Assembly: GCA_937959375.1 (NCBI GenBank)
Contig: CALGLS010000585.1
Span: 1 to 14,922, forward strand
Reading direction: 5' to 3'
DNA from: an uncultured Saprospiraceae bacterium
Lineage (GTDB): Bacteria > Bacteroidota > Bacteroidia > Chitinophagales > Saprospiraceae
Length of the DNA stretch: 14,922 nt
Under the pieces are notes generated by a model, which was not told where the DNA came from, made no database searches, and saw only the letters and a list, made by a program, of their open reading frames with translations. Positions within the stretch are counted from its first letter, which is position 1, and each line of letters begins with the position of its first letter. A program made the position numbers and the translations under genes. Below are positions 8,944 through 14,922 of this stretch, piece by piece.

Positions 8944-8981
8944 AAAAAGGCACGGAAGAGATTTTCTTTCGTGCTTTTTTT
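8944..8981 (+). terminator. Rho-independent terminator after adhesin A
   Basis: GCACGGAAGA at 8950-8959 pairs with TCTTTCGTGC at 8965-8974 (one G-U pair), with a loop of about 5 nt. The stem can be extended outwards by the A-run at 8944-8948 with the T-run at 8975-8981. A GC-rich stem followed by seven T residues, 36 nt past the stop codon, is a textbook intrinsic terminator. The A-run before the stem gives it partial bidirectional character, but no gene lies on the opposite strand. Confidence 0.88.
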
Positions 8982-9020
8982 ATGAGTTAAAACACCTTAG
9001 AAAAGCTAGTATGTTGAAAT

Positions 9021-9056
9021 TCCTTATTTGTATTCAACTGATTAATCCTTATTTGT
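9021..9056 (+). repeat. 11-bp direct repeat upstream of adhesin B
   Basis: TCCTTATTTGT occurs at 9021-9031 and again at 9046-9056, a period of 25 bp. Both copies include TTATTTG, which resembles but does not match the TAnnTTTG box. It could be a pair of protein-binding sites on nearly the same helical face, or chance in AT-rich DNA. Confidence 0.4.
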
Positions 9057-9079
9057 TGTTTAGGAATAAAATACATTTA
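9052..9079 (+). promoter_or_regulatory. Weak candidate promoter for adhesin B
   Basis: TTTG at 9052-9055 and TACATTTA at 9072-9079 give a TAnnTTTG-like box with one mismatch and a short 16-bp spacer. It is the best match I could find between the terminator and the ATG at 9278. If used, the leader would be about 190 nt and would include both inverted repeats. Confidence 0.25.
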
Positions 9080-9108
9080 AAATAAATAAAATAAGTCGCC
9101 CTCTTTTC

Positions 9109-9166
9109 TGCTAGTACAGTAACTACGCATCGGCACCAAATTTGGTTTCGTTAGGGTGTACTAGCA
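9109..9166. repeat. Nested dyad: 10-bp inverted repeat around a 12-bp palindrome
   Basis: TGCTAGTACA (9109-9118) and TGTACTAGCA (9157-9166) are perfect reverse complements. Between them TAAC (9120-9123) can pair with GTTA (9150-9153), and the centre contains the perfect palindrome ACCAAATTTGGT (9135-9146). There is no following T-tract, so it does not look like a terminator. It could be an operator with two nested symmetric sites, a structured leader RNA, or a member of a dispersed palindromic repeat. Confidence 0.7.
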
Positions 9167-9214
9167 TTTAATGAACATATTGGTTTATCGAAAAGACACT
9201 TAAGAACGCACATT

Positions 9215-9269
9215 ATTTAGCAGTACATAGTGGCCCCAAATAAAATGACACGTTGAGTTTCTGCTAAAT
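9215..9269 (+). repeat. 9-bp inverted repeat reaching the adhesin B start codon
   Basis: ATTTAGCAG (9215-9223) and CTGCTAAAT (9261-9269) are perfect reverse complements separated by 37 nt. The second arm ends 8 nt before the ATG at 9278. In mRNA the stem would cover the region where the 30S subunit lands, so it could damp translation. The loop includes GGCCCC at 9232-9237. Confidence 0.5.
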
Positions 9270-9277
9270 TAAAAATT

Positions 9278-12200
9278 ATGAGGACGAATACCTTTTTGTT
9301 AATAATGGTAATGATTTCTATATCGTTTGCCAACCTCTATGGTCAAATCACTGTTGATTTTACAGCAAACCAGACCACAGGATGTAGCAGTGTCAATGCT
9401 TCATTTAATGATCTATCTACTTCTACTGAAGGAGCCATCGTATCTTGGTCGTGGGATCTGGATGGTATCACCTCTACTAGTGCAAGCCCTGGTCACATTT
9501 ACAACAATATTGGAACGTATACAATTTGTCTTACTGTAACAGATATTCAAGGGAATCAAGGTTCTTTATGTAAAGATGACTTTATAGAAGTACTTGATTT
9601 ACCAAATCCAGAATTCACTGCAGATCCATTAATGGGTTGTGCGCCATTGTCAGTTGTGTTTGAAGATTTATCTACTAGTAACTCTGGTGCTATCGTTGAA
9701 TGGATTTGGGGAGTAGGAGGTTCAGCAGGTGTAATTACAGATGACGGCACAGCTCCTGAAATATCAACTGTTTATAGTACAGCTGATGATTTTTCTGTAA
9801 GCTTAACTATTACAGATGAAAATGGTTGTACAAATACCATAGTAAAAAACGATTTTATAACGGCAGTTGATAAGCCAACCTTAGATGCCTCAGCTCCGCA
9901 AACAAGTGCCTGTACTGCGCCTTTTCAAGCTAACTTTACAAACAATGCCATCGAACCTGGCGTAAATTACTTTTGGGATTTTGGTAACGGTGCTACTTTC
10001 TCAGGAGCTAGCCCTCCTGGAATCATATATAGTTCTACTGGAACGTATACTGTTATGTTGATTGGACAACATTTTCTCTCCGGGTGTAGAGATACGCTTA
10101 TTCTGACAGACTATATAAAAGTAGGAACCTCAGCCTCATTTACTTATACACCTCAAGAGGGTTGTGAAGATTTGACTGTTGATATTGTTGACACTTCAAC
10201 AGAACCTGCCGATAGTATTTGGTGGAGTTTTGGAGATGGGACAACAAGTACTGAAGCAAATCCAACACATACCTATACGACGCCGGGATGTTATTTAATT
10301 TCTGTGATTCGATACAACAATGGTTGTAATGCATCTTTAAACGCACCTACCTGTATAAATGTAAAACCCTCTCCCAATTCTGATTTCATAATTGATAGTC
10401 CACTTGGTTGTGATTTGCCGCATGATGTGAATTTTACAAGTCAGGCAACTGGTGTCAATACGTACGAATGGGATTTTGGAGATGGGACAACAAGTACCGA
10501 TCAAATGCCAACGCATAGTTATGATACCTTTGGTCTATACATCGTAACTTTAAATATTACCAGTGCGGATGGTTGTATAAATTCTAGCGAGGATACCGTT
10601 CGAGTTTTCTCAATGGAAAGTACTTTTATCACTCCGGATCAATTTGACTGTACTCCATTATCAGCTCAATTAGCTAGTACATCAAATTCTTATGCACCAA
10701 TTACCAATTGGGAGTGGACGGTTGTCAATAACTCAACGGCACCTGCGGTAGTCGTTAATTCAACCGATGAGTTTCCTCAAATGGTTTTAACGGATACTGG
10801 TCGATATGAAATACAATTGATTACGACAAATAGCTTAGGCTGTGTAGATACATCCATTTTCTTAGATAGAATAGGAGTTGGTCTGATGCCAGTTGCAAAT
10901 TTTGCAGTTGATCCAGACACCGCTTGTATTGAAGAACCAATCACGTTTACCAACTTATCAAGTGATTTTGCGGATGAATGGGAATGGGACTTTGGTGATG
11001 GGGGCGCTTCTGAAGAAGAGGAACCAGTATATGAGTATACTGATGTTGGACCTTTTAATGTAATGCTTGAGGTGTCTCATCTTGGTTGTACGAATGAGAT
11101 TACGATTGATAGTGCAATTCATATTGATCCACCATTAGCAGGTTTTAGCATCATTACTTCATGTATAGATTACTTTACCATCGAAATTGACGATACATCC
11201 ATTGGTGCAACTTCTATCTTTTATGACTTTGGTGTGAATGGGGTAGAGACAGATACTACAAGTGTAGCCAATCCTCAGTTTACTTATCCTGCGGAAGGTA
11301 ATTATTTTATCAATCAATATGTTTTTAACGATTCAACCGGTTGTGTAGATACCTTAGAGCAAAATGTAACCATCGGTGTTCCTCAAGCAAGTTTTGATAT
11401 TACGCCAAGGACAGGTTGTTTGCCTTTAGATGTCGAAATTATTGACTTAAGTAATTTTGGATCTGAATATACTTTTGAGTGGTTGAATTCCACCTTACCA
11501 GATACAATTCCTGTAGGGACAAATTCACCAATACTTACCCTTACGGAACCAGGGAAGTTTTTTGATATGAAACTTGTGATTACCGATATCAATGGTTGTC
11601 AAGATAGTATTGTGTTTACAGATACCGTTTTTGTCAATGAAGTGACGGCAAATTTAGATGCATTCCCACCTACTGGGTGTACACCATTTACAACTACTTT
11701 CCTAGATAATTCTTCAAGTCTTTTTGGGAATATTGACCAATGGGAATGGACGGTACCTCAAATTCCAGGAGCTCCTTTGACAGAACAAAGTCCTGACTAT
11801 ACCTTTGATACAACAGGTTGGTTTAATGTTCAATTAATAGCAACGGATGATTGGGGATGTTTTGATACCCTTCAAAGAACACATATTATAAACGTAACGT
11901 CTCCACATACAGAATTCGAAGCGGACACCTTTGGTTGTACGACTTCAGTGGTTGACTTTGTTGCCTTGCCATCCGTTGATTCATTAACCTATCTTTGGGA
12001 TTTTGGAGATGGAACAACTGGCTCTGATTCACTGGTTACACATCAATACCAACAAGAAGGAACTTATACGGTTTGTTTAACTGTAACAGATGTAAATGGT
12101 TGTGAGTATGTAAATTGCAAGCAAGATTATGTTCAAATATTAAATCCTGTAGCTGCATTCATAGCAGACACAACCAATGGATTTTGTCCGCCACTTTTGG

Positions 12201-14881
12201 TGAATTTTGAAAGTACTTCTCAAAACGCTACTTCATTCGAATGGAATTTTGGAGATAACAGTGGTTTGTCAAATTCAGAAAACGTTCCACACATTTATAC
12301 TGAACCAGGAGTATATGATGTAACATTAATCGTGAGCTCTATTGCAACTTGCTTAGATACCTTGACGATTCCAAATTACATCGTACTAGAAGGACCCGTT
12401 GGTTCCTTTGGTTTTGATCAAGATACCGCTTGTTCTCCAGCACCGATTACCTTTGTGGCTTCTTCCGTTGAAGCTTACGATTATACTTGGGATTTCGGAA
12501 ATGGAGATCAAAGTTCTACGGCTTCTGTCTTGTATGATTCCTTAGTTTACACATATCAAGAAGCGGGAAATTACGTTCCAAAATTAATCTTAGAAGACAA
12601 TGCAGGATGTACCCGTGTTTTAGAATCACCAGATACCATTGTAATTGCTAGCTTGGATATTGATTTTATGGCAACAGATACGGCCCTTTGTGCTGGAGAA
12701 ACCTTTACAAATTTCATTAATCTAACAGCCACTAGTCATCCAATTGAATTTAATGAATGGACCTTCCCAGGCGCAATTCCTTTTACTAGTAATAACCAAA
12801 GTGTAGGAGTTGATTACGATACCTTAGGACTTTTTGATGTGCAATTAATTGCAGGAAATGGAATTTGTTTAGATACTTTTGTAAGGCCAAACTTTATCGG
12901 AGTAGGAGCTATTCCAGAAGCAATATTTACTGCTGCGCCAACTTCAGGATGTGATCCGTTGTCAGTACAATTTACAGATCAATCAACAGTTGAAAATAGT
13001 ACAATCGCTCAATGGGATTGGTCCTTTGATGATCAATCAACAAATTCAATAGAGCAAAATCCAAATCACGTTTTTGAGGACACTCAAAACAGTACCTTTA
13101 ATGTTACACTCACCGTTTCTTCGGAAGAAGGCTGTACACAAACATCTGATGAAGTGATAATTGTTTATCCTTTACCAGAAGTTTCGTTCCAAGCTCCGAC
13201 AACAATTTGTCAAGGAGAAGTCGTAGCATTATCGCCTACGTTTGGGATAGATACAACAGGGTATTCATTCCAATGGGATGCACACCCAACACTTAGTTGT
13301 ACCAACTGTGCGGTTCCAACGGTGAGCCCACTGGATACGACGACTTATACCTTGACTACCACCAATTCGTTTGGTTGTACCTCGGTAGAAAGTGTAACAC
13401 TTAATGTTCGACCTTTTGCTGTACCAGTCATAACTTTATCTTCTGATACCTCTATTTGTATGGGCAGTATTGTCCAGCTAGTAGCAGGAGGTGGCGATAG
13501 CTTTTCGTCATATCAGTGGGATAGCTCGATAGCGGGTTTGAGTTGTTATGATGGGTGTTTTAACCCGGTTGCTTCACCACAGGCAACGACAACTTATGTG
13601 GTAACTGTTACGAATGAAGGTGGATGTTCTGCCCAAGATTCTGTAACAGTGACAGTGGTTGATGAATCCTATCCTTTTGCTGGTGAAGACCGGACTATTT
13701 GTGAAGGTGATTCAATCCAACTTTCGTTAAATTCAGGTGATAACCCACATTGGGTGAACCCAGAAAACCTTACTTGTACTTACTGTGAAGATCCAGTTGC
13801 TTTTCCTGATCAAACAATATCTTATGTGGTTTCGGCTACTTCTGATATTGGATGTATGATACTCGATACCTTAGTGGTAAATGTGGTGCCAGCATCGGCT
13901 GTTGACGCGGGGGATGATCTGGTTATTTGTGATGGTGAAGCTACCGATCTCGCAGGAGTAGGGGAAGGTGTGGTGTCTTGGTCGCCAAGCGCTGGTATGT
14001 CTGATCCAACGAGTTTAACGCCAAGTGTATTACCAGCTTTTGAAACGACTTATTACATGACCGTTACAAATGGTGATTGTGTAATTCAAGATTCAATGCT
14101 TGTTCAAGTAAACGAAAATACAGAAATATCTGGAATGGATATGACTATTTGTGCAGGTGACAGCATAATGTTAGAAATATTTGGAGAAGCCGATACCTAT
14201 CAGTGGAGACCAGATGTTAGTCTAACTCAATTTGATATTCCTGATCCTGTAGTTTCTCCAGAAGCGACGACGACTTATTTTGTAACGGGGCAGTTGTCAT
14301 CTTGTAATCCAGATACAGCGACGGCTACCATCTTTGTAAATGAGGTGCCTCAATACAGAACAGAAGATGTTCGGTTCTTCATACCAGGACAAACAGTAGA
14401 CCTTGTTGTAACGCTACTTCAAGAAACTGCTTTAGAGTTTGAATGGTCACCAGCAGCAGGGTTGTCATGTACTACTTGTCAAAATCCAACGGTTACGCCA
14501 GATAGCACAACGACTTATACGCTGACCGTCACTGATCCAGCAACGGGTTGTGTGGTTGAACAACGAGTAACGATTCAAGAACTTTATTCATGTCCAGAAG
14601 AATTGTTCGGTGTTCCGAATGCATTCTCGCCAAATGGAGATGGTTTTAATGATGAGTTAGAATTGCAAATTTCACCAACCATCGAGAATATTGAAGTGTT
14701 CCGTGTATTCAATCGTTGGGGAGCTTTAGTTTTTGAAACGACTGATAAGTTTGAGAGTTGGAATGGTACCTTTAAAGGTCAGCCATTAGGTGAAGGCGTT
14801 TACATTTACATGTTGGAAGTGAAATGTGAGTTGGACGGAGAGACAATTCTGAAACGTGGAGATATTACTATTTTGAGATAA
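9278..14881 (+). CDS. Giant secreted PKD/Ig-repeat protein with type B T9SS C-terminal domain (adhesin B)
   Basis: 1867 aa. Residues 1-22 are a signal peptide (MRTNTFLLIMVM..., ending NLYG before Q23), which supports ATG 9278; the upstream sequence is A-rich (AAATTAAAAATT) without Shine-Dalgarno. Fifteen PKD repeats follow (first core W at residue 59, last at about 1248), then six Ig-like repeats (about 1299-1770) and a 97-residue type B sorting domain (1771-1867). Each repeat matches the same-numbered repeat of the protein at 3319, including the unusual ones: repeat 6 WEWTVV, repeat 8 DFGVNGVETDTTSV and repeat 12 WNFGDNSGLS. The predicted role is the same: T9SS-exported cell-surface adhesin or fibre, perhaps for gliding, attachment or polymer capture; ligand unknown. 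A terminator separates it from A, so it should have its own promoter, of which only a weak match is visible. No terminator is visible in the 41 bp after its stop. Composition resembles A; nothing suggests recent transfer. Confidence 0.9.
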   Translation: MRTNTFLLIMVMISISFANLYGQITVDFTANQTTGCSSVNASFNDLSTSTEGAIVSWSWDLDGITSTSASPGHIYNNIGTYTICLTVTDIQGNQGSLCKDDFIEVLDLPNPEFTADPLMGCAPLSVVFEDLSTSNSGAIVEWIWGVGGSAGVITDDGTAPEISTVYSTADDFSVSLTITDENGCTNTIVKNDFITAVDKPTLDASAPQTSACTAPFQANFTNNAIEPGVNYFWDFGNGATFSGASPPGIIYSSTGTYTVMLIGQHFLSGCRDTLILTDYIKVGTSASFTYTPQEGCEDLTVDIVDTSTEPADSIWWSFGDGTTSTEANPTHTYTTPGCYLISVIRYNNGCNASLNAPTCINVKPSPNSDFIIDSPLGCDLPHDVNFTSQATGVNTYEWDFGDGTTSTDQMPTHSYDTFGLYIVTLNITSADGCINSSEDTVRVFSMESTFITPDQFDCTPLSAQLASTSNSYAPITNWEWTVVNNSTAPAVVVNSTDEFPQMVLTDTGRYEIQLITTNSLGCVDTSIFLDRIGVGLMPVANFAVDPDTACIEEPITFTNLSSDFADEWEWDFGDGGASEEEEPVYEYTDVGPFNVMLEVSHLGCTNEITIDSAIHIDPPLAGFSIITSCIDYFTIEIDDTSIGATSIFYDFGVNGVETDTTSVANPQFTYPAEGNYFINQYVFNDSTGCVDTLEQNVTIGVPQASFDITPRTGCLPLDVEIIDLSNFGSEYTFEWLNSTLPDTIPVGTNSPILTLTEPGKFFDMKLVITDINGCQDSIVFTDTVFVNEVTANLDAFPPTGCTPFTTTFLDNSSSLFGNIDQWEWTVPQIPGAPLTEQSPDYTFDTTGWFNVQLIATDDWGCFDTLQRTHIINVTSPHTEFEADTFGCTTSVVDFVALPSVDSLTYLWDFGDGTTGSDSLVTHQYQQEGTYTVCLTVTDVNGCEYVNCKQDYVQILNPVAAFIADTTNGFCPPLLVNFESTSQNATSFEWNFGDNSGLSNSENVPHIYTEPGVYDVTLIVSSIATCLDTLTIPNYIVLEGPVGSFGFDQDTACSPAPITFVASSVEAYDYTWDFGNGDQSSTASVLYDSLVYTYQEAGNYVPKLILEDNAGCTRVLESPDTIVIASLDIDFMATDTALCAGETFTNFINLTATSHPIEFNEWTFPGAIPFTSNNQSVGVDYDTLGLFDVQLIAGNGICLDTFVRPNFIGVGAIPEAIFTAAPTSGCDPLSVQFTDQSTVENSTIAQWDWSFDDQSTNSIEQNPNHVFEDTQNSTFNVTLTVSSEEGCTQTSDEVIIVYPLPEVSFQAPTTICQGEVVALSPTFGIDTTGYSFQWDAHPTLSCTNCAVPTVSPLDTTTYTLTTTNSFGCTSVESVTLNVRPFAVPVITLSSDTSICMGSIVQLVAGGGDSFSSYQWDSSIAGLSCYDGCFNPVASPQATTTYVVTVTNEGGCSAQDSVTVTVVDESYPFAGEDRTICEGDSIQLSLNSGDNPHWVNPENLTCTYCEDPVAFPDQTISYVVSATSDIGCMILDTLVVNVVPASAVDAGDDLVICDGEATDLAGVGEGVVSWSPSAGMSDPTSLTPSVLPAFETTYYMTVTNGDCVIQDSMLVQVNENTEISGMDMTICAGDSIMLEIFGEADTYQWRPDVSLTQFDIPDPVVSPEATTTYFVTGQLSSCNPDTATATIFVNEVPQYRTEDVRFFIPGQTVDLVVTLLQETALEFEWSPAAGLSCTTCQNPTVTPDSTTTYTLTVTDPATGCVVEQRVTIQELYSCPEELFGVPNAFSPNGDGFNDELELQISPTIENIEVFRVFNRWGALVFETTDKFESWNGTFKGQPLGEGVYIYMLEVKCELDGETILKRGDITILR
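9347..13171 (+). repeat. Array of 15 PKD repeats in adhesin B
   Basis: Same repeat pattern as in A. Canonical cores: repeat 5 YEWDFGDGTTS, 7 WEWDFGDGG, 11 YLWDFGDGTTG. Copies that have lost the core: 2 (WIWGVGGSAG), 6, 9 (FEWLNSTLPD), 10 (WEWTVPQIPG) and 14 (EWTFPGAIP). Repeat 10 is canonical-like in A (WSWDFDG), so that core decayed after the two genes split. Repeats 4 and 5 share an exact 24-nt DNA tract (10228-10251 and 10474-10497). Confidence 0.85.
13172..14587 (+). repeat. Six Ig-like repeats in adhesin B
   Basis: Units parallel those of A. Cysteine pairs: LSCTNC in unit 1, LSCYDGC in 2 (with the same extra residue as in A), LTCTYC in 3 and LSCTTC in 6. Units 4 (MSDPTSLTP) and 5 (LTQFDIPDP) lack the pair, as in A. 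The sixth unit opens with a hydrophobic stretch (FFIPGQTVDLVV) instead of the ICxGE motif, again as in A (YFLPEVPITI). Confidence 0.75.
14588..14878 (+). other. Type B T9SS C-terminal sorting domain of adhesin B
   Basis: 97 residues from SCPEELFGVPNAFSP, with SPNGDGFND, VFNRWGALVFET, WNGTFKG, GEGVYIYMLE and the final GDITILR. It aligns without a gap to the same domain of adhesin A, and more than half of the residues appear identical by eye. Confidence 0.92.
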
Positions 14882-14884
14882 AAA

Positions 14885-14922
14885 GAAGACGGAAGTCGGG
14901 AGACCGAAGACGGAAGTTTCCA
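14885..14922. repeat. Purine-rich 21-bp-period intergenic repeat, cut by window end
   Basis: GAAGACGGAAGT occurs at 14885-14896 and 14906-14917, a 21-bp period. Between the copies TCGG-GAGA-CCGA (14896-14907) forms a short hairpin with a GNRA-type loop. The stretch is much richer in G and in purines than its surroundings. Similar GAAGACGGAAGTC-type runs occur between genes in a number of Bacteroidota genomes, from general recollection. It begins 4 bp after the adhesin B stop codon and continues beyond the window. Confidence 0.6.

Larger units (their letters stand above)
8982..9277 (+). other. Noncoding region between the two giant genes
   Basis: About 300 bp without a credible gene. It holds, in order: an 11-bp direct repeat (9021-9031, 9046-9056), a weak promoter-like match (9052-9079), an AT-rich run (9062-9095), a nested dyad (9109-9166), and a 9-bp inverted repeat ending just before the start codon (9215-9269). 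It shows no visible similarity to the leader of adhesin A. Confidence 0.6.

Noticed and set aside
9135..9146. ACCAAATTTGGT as a terminator hairpin
   Set aside because: A perfect palindrome leaves no loop without breaking pairs, and no T-tract follows. It is treated instead as the centre of the nested dyad.
3385..13171. Repeat arrays as variable-number tandem repeats or a phase-variable locus
   Set aside because: The units are strongly diverged in DNA and no homopolymer or short-unit tract was seen at the gene starts, so slippage-driven variation is unlikely. The repeat order is the same in both paralogues.
3319..14881. Polymorphic toxin or contact-dependent inhibition system
   Set aside because: Both proteins end in a type B sorting domain, not in a variable toxin tip, and no small immunity gene follows either of them.
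1..14922. CRISPR array, insertion sequence, tRNA or prophage genes
   Set aside because: No regular direct repeats with unique spacers, no transposase-like frame with terminal repeats, no cloverleaf-like sequence and no phage-type protein was found.

Overview
The window looks like chromosomal DNA of a Bacteroidota species, probably a gliding or surface-colonising member of the Saprospiria, Flavobacteriia or Chitinophagia. Evidence: AT-rich DNA, no Shine-Dalgarno sequences before the genes, a TTTG / TAnnTTTG promoter match, and four genes that all belong to type IX secretion system (T9SS) biology. All genes are on the + strand, and no mobile element, tRNA, rRNA or CRISPR was seen.

Layout: (1) 2-844, the 3' part of a PorP/SprF-family outer-membrane protein, cut by the window edge. 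(2) 875-2881, a lipid-free secreted or periplasmic PorE-like protein with TPR, PD40 propeller and OmpA-like domains, 30 bp downstream and probably in the same operon. (3) 2882-3318, a noncoding leader with a good Bacteroidota promoter match at its upstream end and several small hairpins. (4) 3319-8907, a giant secreted adhesin-like protein of 1862 aa (here called A): signal peptide, 15 PKD repeats, 6 Ig-like repeats, type B T9SS C-terminal sorting domain. (5) A strong intrinsic terminator at 8944-8981, then about 300 bp of noncoding DNA with dyads. (6) 9278-14881, a second giant of 1867 aa (B), with the same architecture repeat for repeat. (7) 14885-14922, the beginning of a purine-rich 21-bp-period intergenic repeat that runs off the window.

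How they may work together: type B CTD proteins are exported by the T9SS, and in Flavobacterium the adhesin SprB needs the PorP/SprF-family protein SprF for secretion. A plausible reading is an adhesin module: the SprF-like protein and the OmpA-like envelope protein act as dedicated export and anchoring partners, and A and B are two surface-displayed filamentous cargo proteins. The strongest observation is that A and B are colinear paralogues: the whole 15+6+1 domain gene duplicated after its internal repeats had already become distinct. The leaders of the two genes are not visibly related, and a terminator separates them, so their expression may be independent.
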